From contig NC_084809.1 in the NCBI RefSeq assembly GCF_963583255.1, positions 1,576,001 to 1,640,000 on the forward strand: 64,000 nt of DNA. Reading direction: 5' to 3'. Below, piece after piece: positions 1-13,172 of the stretch; position 1 is the stretch's first letter; each line of letters opens with the position of its first letter. The translations under genes were made by a program, and so were the position numbers. Source of the stretch: Pyrus communis (taxonomy: Eukaryota; Streptophyta; Magnoliopsida; Rosales; Rosaceae). The notes below the pieces were generated by a model. The model was not told where the DNA came from. It ran no database searches and saw nothing but the letters and a program-made list of their open reading frames with translations.

Positions 1-108
1 CAAGCAAATATGGATGCTTATCCTCCTCCTTTACCTGCTGATCAATCTAATGATAACTACTGGAGCATGGAGGATCTCTGGTCTATGCAACTGCTAAATG
101 GAGAGTAA
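1..108 (+). CDS. R2R3-MYB transcription factor, C-terminal end (partial)
   Basis: The window opens inside an open frame that runs from base 1 to a TAA at 106-108 (36 codons). The tail is Pro/Asn-rich and ends in an acidic-aromatic motif, WSMEDLWSMQLLNGE. That ending is what I know from the C-termini of subgroup-20 R2R3-MYB factors (the MYB2/62/78/108/112 group, often linked to stress and hormone responses). The DNA-binding repeats lie upstream of the window, so family assignment rests on this tail alone. The 3' flank is AT-rich with TATATA-like tracts, as expected of a 3'UTR. Confidence 0.6.
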   Translation, partial: QANMDAYPPPLPADQSNDNYWSMEDLWSMQLLNGE

Positions 109-2039
109 TTAAACAACCGATTTCATATGAAAACTTACGTTTGTCCATATGAAAACTTAGTATATAAATACATATATGTATGTGTGTTTTTCTTAAATAT
201 GTAAATATATGGTCTTTATATATACGTAATTTTAATTAGTTTGTAATAGGAAATTAAGCTTTTCAATTTTCTCCCTTATATGGCATAAACAAGAGTACCG
301 GGAATAATGTGCAATCAATGTCAATGATTAAATTTTAGAACGAGCTGAAAAAGTTCGACATTAACCATTTCAATTAGTTGCACAGAACGAGCTGAAAAAA
401 GTAGAAGTACAACAATGGCTAATTGAGGGAGTAAATCTTACATATCAGTAGCTAATAAGTTACTAGTCATTGAAGTCTTTTACTCACCTCATTATGTGCA
501 ATCAATGTCAATGATTAAATGTCAGATTTTTTTTTTTTTGTAGTATCGAAATTGAATATAATTATTGAGATAGACGCTTATATTGATCGTTCTTATATAT
601 TAATAAGCTTCACGATTTAGTTGAGTTGATCACACAGCTTTTATTTAGGATGAGTTTGCACATGAAAATTGGAAGTGGTGATGCCCATGAAGATTCGAAG
701 AAAGAAGGATGAAGATACCCATGCCGTGATACAATTGATACAGCAAAAATGAACCGCTGGGAAATCGACACGCGGAAAGCTAATATGGCTATTCTTGTCA
801 GATTTGGTCTCGGCTTTCCAGAGTTGTGCATGGCCATGCAAAACTGATGTTCGACGTGAACCTAACTTGCACCCACCGCAAGCAAGTTTTCACATGCTTC
901 TTATTATACTCCATACTTTATTTTCCCTACAAATTTATACTTCTAATTTCGTATATTTTTATGGTATCTACTAGTCCAACGTGCTAACACATGGCAATTC
1001 TCATCGCACATATATTTTATAATTAATATATCGTAATTAATCTGTTTTTATTGTTTTTGTTGAAGATATACAAAGTAATTAAACTGTTTGAGATTTTAAT
1101 TAGTATAAATAGTCTTGAATCTTGATTCATAGTTTGCTTTCTTTATAATTTTCAAGATCTAAATCAATAATCTGGGCTCTGTATTTTTTTGCTCAACATA
1201 GTTAGGTTTCATCATAATTATATTTTCGTTTTTTTAACGATTTGATGACTTTAATTAAGGAACTATAAGCATGTTTATGTTCTATTATTTTCTTATTTTA
1301 TCCACTCGGCATGATTTGAGCCGATTTTAACAGGTTAATTAGTTCTTTTTGGATATTTTGATAGCTTTATATGATTAGTCAACGTACTTCTTCAAGGGAG
1401 ATCGTATTAGTGCGACATTAGTTTAATCCATTCTTTAATTAACAACTTCTATGTTTTATGCCTTACAATAACAGTTGAGTTATAAGAAACAAACAAAATT
1501 AGGTTGTCCTGGATAGCAGATCGGACGAGAATTTTAATCAACCTTAAACTTTAGCATCCAACCTTTATCGAAAGAAACAGCTCAGAAAAGAACCTCAAGG
1601 GACCATTTCGTCGACTTTGCATTGCCAAATATGGCAAAATATGATCGAATACAGACCTTTGGCTGTTGCAAAAGGCAATAGGAAAAGCAAATTCGTCTCT
1701 CAGCCATTCGTTCTTTTCAGTCACATGTTTTATATGCTCAATTGAAATTGATCGCAAAGCACAAACGATAAAGATCACGTGGAAGATGGGAAAAATTCAC
1801 ATGTTGGGTCGGCCATGAATGTAGAAAACTTGTACATGGGTTCATGTTGATAACAAAATATCCTTGCTAGCTAAGTCCGTGAAATCGTATTCTAGTTTTA
1901 GTTAATTAATTGACTAACGGGCCTTTTTGGGGTTCACTAGATTTTCTCTAATTCAAATAAACTTTTCAATTAAAGTGCCATTAGTTTATCGGTGGCCTGC
2001 AAATTAAGGACCATGGTTCCAAAGTCAATGTATGAATTA
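109..2039. other. Intergenic, AT-rich, no gene seen
   Basis: No convincing coding frame. A short direct repeat (GTGCAATCAATGTCAATGAT and following bases) occurs at 309-333 and again at 496-520. A second motif (GAACGAGCTGAAAAA) occurs near 338 and 385. These look like decayed local duplications. The rest is AT-rich spacer. Confidence 0.6.
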
Positions 2040-2830
2040 ATGGATTTGGATATTGATGAGCCAAATATCGACTACAATATTTGTTATTTGTGAATGATGG
2101 AGTGATGAAGGTGTTATGACACCCTAAAATATGTCATTCAAGTGAGAATTCTTGCTAGATTTTTGTAAAGTAGTATGTAATAGGACAATTTTAGAGCGTC
2201 AACAGCTCCAATGTGAAATGGTAATGAAAGTCAATGGTGCAGACAAGGGTTTTGGATGGCATGCTATTGAAAAGTTATGTGATTCCATGATGACTACTAG
2301 TTGATAGGTTAGAGAGGGATGGTGAAGTTGCACACCCGAACTAAAATATAGCCGACAATATTTATGATCTGTGAATCTTGGAGCTATGAAGTTGTTGTAA
2401 AACTCTACAGCATGTCATGGTGCACTCGTTCAAATGTAATTTCTCTCTAAATTTTTATAACATATTTTTGAAGTATCAACAACAGCACCAGTGTGAAATG
2501 GTAATAAAAGTTAGTGGTGTCGAAAAAGAATATAGATTTCATGCATTACAAAAGTTATGTGATTCCATGATGATCACTAGTGAACATGCGAGGGAGGGAT
2601 GATGAAGTTGCAAACCTCAATATAGACTACTATATTTGTGATTTGTAAATTATTGAGTGATTAAATTGTCATAATGGAGATGTTCAAGTGCAATTTCTCA
2701 CTAAATGGTAACAGAAGTCAGTGGTGCCGACAAAGAATATATATGTCATGCTTTAGATAAGTTATGTGATTCCATGATGATCACTCGTGACGATGTGAGG
2801 GATGGATGGTGACAAATCGTAGGAAATTGG
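2040..2830 (+). repeat. Degenerate triplicated repeat (~280-bp unit)
   Basis: Three diverged copies in direct orientation. Each carries a block of the form TGTGAAATGGTAA...AAGTTATGTGATTCCATGATGA followed by a run of GAGGGATGGTGA type. The AAGTTATGTGATTCC anchor sits near 2272, 2552 and 2759, so spacing is about 280 then about 207; the third copy lacks part of the unit. Copy 2 holds an open frame (2417-2602) whose peptide resembles the broken translations of copies 1 and 3. The unit may therefore descend from an exon, but I do not recognise the protein. Confidence 0.55.
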
Positions 2831-4590
2831 ATGAAAGCGAAAGTTCTTGTTCATCAAGGAAGAAGGTCGACATTGAATACGTGATGAAAATATATGCAAC
2901 CGAGATGTTTTCCCAATTGGAGGTTAAACTTTCGTCTTCTATTAATTGCATATGCAACAACCAATCCTTCTATTTATTTCTTATATATCACATATCAGGA
3001 AAACTGAACTTACCAACATCTCTAAAACGTTATATTGTCGGATTATTAATATGAACTATGACCATGAAGATTGTTCCAAAGCTTTATCTTGGCAAATAAG
3101 TTGGCATATCAGTGGTTAGATTATAAATTCATGAAATTTTGATGGAAAACAATATAGTCTAAATTTATAGTCGAACAATATTATAGTTCACGCTTCTAAT
3201 ATATTGTAAAAAAAAAGTAGGGTTCAAATAAGTTAAATAACCATGTCAACTATTTTAGTGATAGTTGATACCTTCGTCTTACCGTCCAATACCTTTTCAA
3301 TTCGACTTTAAACTTAATTAAATCGACGTTTACCAAGACAATTGGATACCAATCAGAGGACCCATTAAAAACGTGATCCATGCTTGAAAAACTTTGTTTA
3401 ATTCCTCTCCTTTTATTTATTTACTAGACTTTGTTTAATTCCTCTCCTTTTATTTATTTGTGTCCAGAGCAGTCAGATTCAAAAAATTCGGACAACTCAA
3501 CTTAAATCATGCGGTCCTCAGTAGCTCATCTTACGGGCTCACCTCACGAAAAATGAAAATTTTGAATGGTCATAATATCTTTTTCTTGAACGGCTCAATT
3601 TTTTAGTCTGGCTGCTTCAAACACAGAGATCCGAAGAGAATCTCAACTCCACCTTTTTCACTTTTTTGAAGACTTGAAATTACCAAGAGAAAATAATGTG
3701 TTTAAAATTACTTATAATATTTGTTTAAAATTTTTTTTTATAAATATTCAATCGGATTTGGTGATCGATTTTGATGGCCCATAAGATACAACTGGACTCT
3801 GGTTTGGAGCTACCAAATGGACAAGATATAAGGCCCATAGCTAAAGTTTGACAACTTGCTTCCTAGGAAGGTTGTTGGGCCAGGTTTATGCCTCATACGA
3901 GGTTTCGAGTTTCGGCCCAAAGAAAATAACACTGTTTACCGGCATGCTACGAAAATAAGCGCTTTGAAGGGAAGGATGGTATGACCTGCTTCTGCTTTTA
4001 GCTGCCAGTGACTCGCAATTTTGAAAAAAAAAAAAAGAAAAAAAAAAGCAACTTCTTTCCTTTTTATCAAACACAATTTAGATTTCAACTTTTTTTTTTG
4101 TAAGAAAAACTAATTAAAAACGTTTGAAAACTTTGATTTTTAATCAAAAAGAAAAAAAAATGTGTTGTAAGTGAATAATACCAAGAGTGATTTTTTAGAG
4201 TAAAAATATCATTTCCGTTAAAAATGAACGATACCAAAAATGTTTTGTTAAAGCTTCATTTTTTGTAAGCTACTTTTTAAACAGCCCTATAAACCTTAAA
4301 CTAGGATTCAAACCCTCACACATTACACGAATCATGTCAATTAATGCAATCAAAATTAAAAAAAAAAAATTAGTAGAAGTAAAATTTTCGTAAAGGCAAA
4401 GCATTATCTACTAAGAAGATATACTAGTCCTTGTGAAAATAAGATATATCAATTATATTTTCACTTCTTTGTAACACATATAATAATATGACACGTGAAT
4501 TGTGTTTATTGATATTTCTAAAGACGTATAATATTGAAGAGATGGAGGAGAGGATAAGTTCAAAGAAGGGAACGTGTGGCGGAGACACTA
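2831..4590. other. Intergenic with a 37-bp tandem repeat and MITE-like debris
   Basis: A two-copy direct repeat starting ACTTTGTTTAATTCCTCTCC lies at about 3391-3427 and 3428-3459 (period 37). Around 4180-4290 there is AT-rich sequence of the 'TTTTTTAGAGTAAAAATATC' kind, which I associate with abundant small non-autonomous repeats of woody plants. No gene is supported. Confidence 0.45.
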
Positions 4591-4724
4591 ACCTACCTAA
4601 TCCACGATTCTGTTGGCTTCTCCGACTCTGGCATAATTTTCATATCATCTCACTTCCATCCAACCTCATATTCCTCAATCTATTTCCAAAATTCCTAGTA
4701 CCAACAAATTCTTATATTATCCAC

Positions 4725-4870
4725 TCCAATCGTGTTCGTTCATCATATATCGTGCGATCAATTTTTGTCAAATACTATTTATATTTAATTTAAAATAAAA
4801 ATATTTAAAATGATTTCTGACCGTACAATGTATAATGAATGAATACGATTTGAGGATTTCTAAGATCTAC
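4725..4870. mobile_element. MITE, 'CGTACATCGTGCGG' family, copy 1
   Basis: An AT-rich core (TTTAATTTAAAATAAAAATA) is flanked by inverted arms: CATCATATATCGTGCGATCA on the left and GACCGTACAATGTATAATGA on the right. The same arms occur in four more places in the window (28470-28600, 43140-43265, 50920-51030, 55185-55300). Outer ends contain GAGGATTTCTAAGA-like sequence. Boundaries are approximate. Confidence 0.55.
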
Positions 4871-5217
4871 AAACAGAATCCGAAAATGATCCTCATTCTT
4901 ATCCACCACCGCATGGCATGATAGCCGCCTTACACGTGTCACCACATCACTAGCTGGCCCGACCTCAGAAAAACAAAAGAAAGATCCTCACGATCAAGTC
5001 GCGGGTCCCACAGATAATTCTTATTTGTAAAGATTTTTTAACGTACGGTTTGTCATATCAAATATTATTATATAAATGATTAGATATTTAAAAATAATAA
5101 TTTTTAACCATTTAAATTATAACATTTGTACCGAATCATCTTTTCATGAAAAAATTTCTCCATCCAACGGTATCCAGATGCAAATCCAATGTAGAGTAAA
5201 TGGTAAAAGGAGGCAGC

Positions 5218-5243
5218 TCTGTCTCTCTCTCTCTCTCTCTCTC
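5218..5243. repeat. (CT)n microsatellite upstream of the reductase gene
   Basis: A pure CT run in the likely promoter/5' leader of the gene starting at 5443. CT-rich leaders are common in plant genes. A purine-rich tract (A-run then GGAGGGAGGG) follows at 5393-5420 just before the start codon. Confidence 0.8.
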
Positions 5244-5436
5244 GATGATATCCTGTCTGACTTCACATTCAGCATTTGTTCATCTTCCTCGGGAGAGCAT
5301 TTCTTCAAAGGAAAGCTCTCCCAACCAGAAAATCATAGAAATTAAATATACATATAATTCAATCTCTTCTTCCACACTCCAGTGAAAGAAAACAAAAAAA
5401 AAAAAAAAAAGGAGGGAGGGACAAGAGAGAAAATAA

Positions 5437-8563
<3,127 letters not shown>

Positions 8564-9330
8564 GCAGATGTTTGGGGACTGTACTATAACCGTGTTGTGT
8601 GTGGCATTGAAAGGTGTAGGAGATTGAGAGATGCCTCAAATATTTGATCAAATATATTGAGGAAGCAAAACTGTCGTTGTAAATAATTAATGAAATACAA
8701 AGAATTATATGCATCCGTGTACCAAATTCTCTGGAATATGGGCTTTGGGCTTAAAACTATTAAGTTGGGCTGCCATTTCAAATATCTGGATAGTTGATGT
8801 GGGCTTTGGTTGGTCTGCCATATCAGATATCTGGTTGATGTGGGCGTTTTCGTTGTAAATTTTTTTGTGCTGAGCAATATTTGGGTCGAGCGCATAACTT
8901 TATGAGGTGTTGTTTACTTGTTAAGAACGAGTATTTGAGTAACTCAAATTTCGGAAAAATATGTTGGTCACGATTACAATTTGTAATCCAATATAAGAAC
9001 ACAACCGAGAATTAGATTGATTAGGAAGGATAGTTTATCTTGTTTCATCCAATCTCTTCTCAATTTTTGTTTTTTCTCATTTCAAGTGCTTTATCGTACG
9101 TTTTTTTACAAAATGATATTTTAAACTGCTCTGTTGTTTATGCAAAAGGACAATCACACCGGTATAACCAATTAGCCTGACCAATGTATGGACATTGTAG
9201 TTGCACTTTAACATAATCTAATATGTTCTCCACATTGCTAGTGAAAGGTGTTGGTAAGAAACCAACCAATTTAGACCACAGAGAGAAAGAAGGCCTTGAA
9301 TAAGAGGGATTTTTCAATATGCCTTAAATA
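8564..9330. other. 3' region of the reductase gene and spacer
   Basis: Starts with the likely 3'UTR of the reductase (AATTAATGAAATACAAAG-like polyadenylation region near 8685-8705). Around 8739-8850 there are short imperfect direct repeats (GTTGATGTGGGC, TGGGCTTTGG, ATATCTGG). No gene is seen in the rest. Confidence 0.5.
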
Positions 9331-9425
9331 CGGGACGGTACGCCATATGCCATTATACAATTAGAGAGACACTTGAAGAAAAACTTTCATCTAATTGTAT
9401 AATAACATACGGTGTTTCGCCCGTC
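9331..9425. repeat. Long inverted repeat / hairpin, likely a small foldback MITE
   Basis: The left arm GGGACGGTACGCCATATGCC continues into ATTATACAATTAGA. The right arm TCTAATTGTATAATAACATA continues into CGGTGTTTCGCCCGTC. The arms pair over roughly 35 nt with a few mismatches around a short A-rich loop. It lies 50 bp upstream of the tRNA gene. Confidence 0.6.
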
Positions 9426-9476
9426 TAACTACATGATTTGAAATAATAATCAAGTCATAAATTTAAGTTCACAAGT

Positions 9477-9548
9477 GGGCATTTGGTCTAGTGGTATGAT
9501 TCTCGCTTTGGGTGCGAGAGGTCCCGAGTTCGATTCTCGGAATGCCCC
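9477..9548 (+). tRNA. tRNA-Pro (anticodon UGG)
   Basis: A complete 72-nt cloverleaf. Acceptor GGGCATT (9477-9483) pairs with AATGCCC (9541-9547), with discriminator C at 9548. The anticodon stem CTCGC (9502-9506) pairs with GCGAG (9514-9518) around loop TTTGGGT, giving anticodon TGG at 9509-9511. The T-arm CCGAGTTCGATTCTCGG holds the B box. No intron and no encoded CCA. A T-rich stretch (CTGTTTTTAGG) about 15 bp downstream fits a Pol III terminator. Confidence 0.95.
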
Positions 9549-9775
9549 TGTCGTCGGCCTTTCTGTTTTTAGGCCTTTTAAAAATGCTATTCACATACCT
9601 TTTGTACCCCTGAAGAACGACGGAACTACTGTGCAATTTGCAGGAAAATTATAACATTTCATAAGGGTAAAATCGTCAACCAAATAAAACCCAGCAGCTT
9701 CATCCGATATCACCCATTGACATTTTAGCTCCACAATTCCTTATCCTATCATCTTCCCACTCTCCATTTCTCTCT

Positions 9776-9801
9776 CGCTCTCCCTCTCTCTCTCTCTCTC
9801 T
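9776..9801. repeat. CT-rich microsatellite in the 5' leader of RPL12
   Basis: A pyrimidine run of CTCTCT type ends about 22 bp before the ATG at 9824, so it is probably transcribed as 5'UTR. Pyrimidine-rich leaders are frequent in plant translation-related genes. Confidence 0.75.
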
Positions 9802-9823
9802 CAGACCTCAAAAATCCACAACA

Positions 9824-10390
9824 ATGGCTGCCACTCTCTCCACACTCACATTGGGCACTCCCTCCTACCCCGCCACAACCTCCGCTTCCTCCTTCCCTTC
9901 TCACTCCCCCAAGCCCACCCTCCAATTCCCCTTCAACCCCCAAAACCCTACCCTCACCCACCGCGCCACCCACATACGCCCCCTCGCCGCCGTCGGAGCC
10001 CCAGAAAAGATCGAGAAGCTCGGCACTGACATCTCCAGCCTCACGCTCGAGGAGGCCCGCATCCTCGTCGACTACCTCCAGGACAAGCTCGGTGTCTCCG
10101 CCGCGGCTCTTGCCCCAGCCGCCGCAGTTGCTGTGGCGCCAGGAGCAGCCGATGGCCCCGCCGTCGTGGAGGAGAAGACGGAGTTTGATGTCGTCATCGA
10201 GGACGTGCCGAGCAACGCGAGAATCGCGGTGATTAAGGCGGTGAGGGCGTTGACGAGCCTGGCGCTGAAGGAAGCGAAGGAGTTGATTGAGGGTTTGCCG
10301 AAGAAGTTCCGGGAAGGAATTTCGAAAGACGAGGCGGAGGAGGCGAAGAAGCAGCTGGAAGCCGCCGGGGCGAAGATTAACATTGTTTAA
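9824..10390 (+). CDS. RPL12: 50S ribosomal protein L12, chloroplastic
   Basis: An intronless 188-aa protein of the bacterial L7/L12 type, part of the flexible stalk of the plastid 50S subunit that recruits translation factors. Residues 1 to about 55 are Ser/Thr/Pro-rich and poor in acidic residues, as in a chloroplast transit peptide. The N-terminal dimerisation helix follows ([20 protein letters not shown], about 62-81), then an Ala/Pro/Val hinge (about 95-112), then the conserved C-terminal domain ([12 protein letters not shown] onward, about 117-188) with the helix [22 protein letters not shown] content is much higher than in the surrounding DNA. The antisense open frame at 10072-10383 is a shadow. 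Plant plastid L12 genes are commonly intronless, so this is unlikely to be a retrocopy. Confidence 0.96.
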   Translation: MAATLSTLTLGTPSYPATTSASSFPSHSPKPTLQFPFNPQNPTLTHRATHIRPLAAVGAPEKIEKLGTDISSLTLEEARILVDYLQDKLGVSAAALAPAAAVAVAPGAADGPAVVEEKTEFDVVIEDVPSNARIAVIKAVRALTSLALKEAKELIEGLPKKFREGISKDEAEEAKKQLEAAGAKINIV

Positions 10391-10837
10391 TCATGAATTA
10401 GCGCTTAATTAATCCGGTTCGCGGGTTTTAGCCAATGAGCTTTGTTTTTGTGTACTTTTTATTTGGAATTGTAGGTGTTTAGCGATATGTCATTGCTCTC
10501 TTGCTTCAATTTTCTCAATGCAGTGGGAATTGTAATCTTATGCTGAAAAATATATTTGATTGCTTTGGTTTTTGTAGTTTGATTTGTTATAGAAATTCTT
10601 ACGTCGGATTTTGTATCGATAATGTTGTTTGTAGATTTCAATAAGGCGGCAATATGTGTTTTCACTGACATGTTATCTACTAATGTTATGAGCGGTATAT
10701 GTATCGATGATGTCGATGTTTGTTAGTATAAAAAAACAAGAGAATGTGTGCTTTCATGAACTAGTTACTTCAATAATTGGATGCATGTCATACATTAGAG
10801 CATTGTAAGGTTTTTGTAAAATTAGTGCTTGGTTATG

Positions 10838-10972
10838 TTGGGCGAGCTCTAGCTCGTTGGAAAGAATGTCCCCTTGTGATCAAAATGTCGCATAGCAAAG
10901 ACGGGATTGCGTGCAATAGACGTTCCTCCCGATACTTCCAAAGCAAAAAGTCTTTTGACTCGGGTCGCCCTA
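10838..10972 (+). mobile_element. Degenerate Au-like SINE remnant downstream of RPL12
   Basis: Recognisable pieces in order: GGGCGAGCTCTAGCTCGTTG, CCCCTTGTGATCAAAATGTC, AAAGACGGGATTGCGTGCAA, TAGACGTTCCTCCCGATACT, ending GGGTCGCC. The order matches the SINE at 5988-6155 with many substitutions and a shortened B-box region. No target duplication is visible. Confidence 0.5.
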
Positions 10973-11248
10973 GTGCTTGATTATGCTGTTTGATTGTTTA
11001 GCTAGTGGAGCTAGAAGTATACTTTGCTTGGCTTAGAGATGGTAAATGTGGGCACTTCTTATCACTTAACAACGTTAATCTAGCCTTTTTGTTTAGTCCA
11101 ATTTCCATCATATGCGATTGGGTGGTGCACATTATTTCCTCATCCATTTCGTTGCTTCATGTACATGTAGGAAGAGATCAACCTGCCCGAAAAGCCCATA
11201 TTCTTTTCTGTCTTTGGTATCCATATGTCGATAACTGCTGCTTTTTTA

Positions 11249-11696
11249 GAGCATCTCTAAAGGAGATGTAAAATTTTAAGCATCAAAATGATAGTTGATA
11301 GCTTAAGTGACAATTTGACATTTTATACAATATTTTGCTCCACCCGATATGTTAAATAATAATGTCATTTAATAAATTTTTATCTTTTTGTGGAGTCCAA
11401 TGATTAAGGCAACCAATCAAATATTTCAAAAATAATGTCATTTAATAAATTTTTATCTTTTTGTGGAGTCCAATGATTAAGGCAACCAATCAAATATTTC
11501 AAAAACATAACAACATTTATTATATATTATATTAATATATTAAAATATTATTTAATAAATTTGATATCTGCTGGCTTTGCCTTCAAATGACTTAGTGCCA
11601 CCTAAGAAATTGAAGGCTCGGTTGGAGAGAATTTGCTACCATTTTTTACTGTTGTATGCCTACATAGCAATTTTGACATCTCATTTGGAGATGCTC
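11249..11696. mobile_element. Tourist/PIF-Harbinger-like MITE (448 bp)
   Basis: Terminal inverted repeats: left GAGCATCTCTAAAGGAGATG; right end reads, on the other strand, GAGCATCTCCAAATGAGATG. Both sides are flanked by TTA (11246-11248 and 11697-11699), the 3-bp target duplication typical of PIF/Harbinger elements. The interior is AT-rich, has no transposase frame, and holds a two-copy 73-bp tandem repeat. Confidence 0.8.
11358..11503. repeat. Two-copy 73-bp tandem duplication inside the MITE
   Basis: Copies 11358-11430 and 11431-11503 appear identical or nearly so over 73 bp (start AATAATGTCATTTAATAAAT, end ATCAAATATTTCAAAA). Such low divergence implies a duplication much younger than the element itself. 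Confidence 0.9.
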
Positions 11697-12089
11697 TTAT
11701 TGGGTCGAATATGTGCGAGTTCATCCTTAAGAAAGCAAAGTGAACCCCTTCAAGTTTGAGACAAAAATTATGAGCAAAATTCTCTTTTGACTCGATAAAA
11801 GTACAATTGAAATTAGGAATTGTATATTCTTTTGAACTTTCAAGGTGGGGGAATGAATAAATTCTTAGACGAATAAATTATGTTTGTCTTTTTCTATCAT
11901 ATGAAATGTATCTATACATATATTATGACATGTGAAATAGACAAAAGTGTTCCGAGCTGAAAAATTTGTCTAAGAAAAGTCTCAAAACCTGTTACACCAT
12001 AAAACGATGTCGTTGTAAGCAAATGTTGGCTGGGATCACCAATCAGCAATTCAGCATCGCCTTTATGAGGGGATATGTTTAACCAAATC

Positions 12090-12265
12090 GAAACCGGATC
12101 CCCTCCTAAGCTTAGGAGGCTGAGCCTCCTGAGCAAAGGATTTGAGCCGATGAAATTTGATCAAAATGCTACAAATAGGGGGACCCTCTAAAAGTTAAAA
12201 TAATTACAGTCGTTAGATCAAATTTCAACTGTCCGTGTGATGTGCTCAGGAGGGGATCCGGTTCC
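12090..12265. mobile_element. Mutator-like MITE (176 bp) in the PWWP gene promoter
   Basis: Left terminus GAAACCGGATCCCCTCCTAA; right terminus on the opposite strand GGAACCGGATCCCCTCCTGA. A perfect 9-bp direct repeat AACCAAATC flanks it (12081-12089 and 12266-12274), the signature of Mutator-class insertion. It sits about 300-900 bp upstream of the likely transcription start and start codon of the gene at 13173. It has no coding content. Confidence 0.85.
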
Positions 12266-12549
12266 AACCAAATCCACAACAGACACGTGGCGATCATCCA
12301 CATCAAATCCGCGGCTTTTCATTTAACGTCAAAACATAATAGCTTTTCAGCCGTTTGATATCCCCAATGCCGCATCGAACCTGCGATCATGATTACTCCT
12401 CTTCGAAATCTCTACAGTAACAACCACATGGCCCCATAGCACAGCGAGTACGCTCCCATTCCATACTCTCGCGTCTACGCGCCTCACCAACCCAAATGTC
12501 AGCTGGGCGGGCACAAAACGTGGAGATGGCCGCTCTGCCAGAAAACGAC

Positions 12550-12901
12550 AACAAGAGCGAGATAGCCGCTTCTTCTCAACTCCCACTCTCTCCTTCTCTA
12601 CTCTCTCAGCTCTTCCCACCACCGCCTTACGCCAATTTCTCGCCCACTATCTGCGATATTTTCCCCCCGCCATCCACCATTTCTTTCTCTCCCTCTCACA
12701 ATTCGAATTCGAATTCGGATTTTCTCTGCAGAATACGATTCAGGAAATCCGTATTTATTTGTTATCGGAGTTTTTCTCAATCATTTGCAGAGCTTGCAGG
12801 TTTTGTTGACCAGCAAAAGAAAAAAGCTTCAAGCTTTGAAGCTTTTGGTTTCTTCGGGTATATAATTTCCCTGTTCTCTTTATTTTTCGGTTATTATATA
12901 C

Positions 12902-12935
<34 letters not shown>

Positions 12936-13172
12936 TATTGTATGTATGCATTTGTTCTCGTTTGTTAGTGCACTGCGCAATTAGTTATTAATATAATTAT
13001 ATTATTCCAGTTTTCAAGCTCTTTTGGACATAAACCTAAACCCTAGAAAGTACTGATTTTTACATATTTTTGCATAATTTTTTGTTTTTGTTTTTGGGTT
13101 TTGGGTTTTGTTTGTGATTGGGTTCGGCTGTGAAATCAAGGTTTGAGCTTGAGCTTGATTTTTTTTCAGGAA
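12550..13172 (+). promoter_or_regulatory. Probable 5'UTR exon and 5'UTR intron of the PWWP gene
   Basis: A pyrimidine-rich leader ends at a plausible donor (TTCGG|GTATATAA, junction 12857/12858). An AT-rich intron with an AT microsatellite (12903-12935) and a long T-rich tract follows, and a strong acceptor TTTTTTTTCAG ends at 13169, four bases before the ATG. Leader introns are common in such chromatin genes. The transcription start is not visible and the limits are inferred. Confidence 0.5.

Noticed and set aside
610..841. Two overlapping minus-strand ORFs of 66-75 aa
   Set aside because: They overlap in different phases, begin at weak or non-ATG starts and have no recognisable domain.
12496..12984. 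162-aa ORF upstream of the PWWP gene as a separate gene
   Set aside because: Runs through a likely donor site and an AT microsatellite into intron sequence; better explained as 5' leader.
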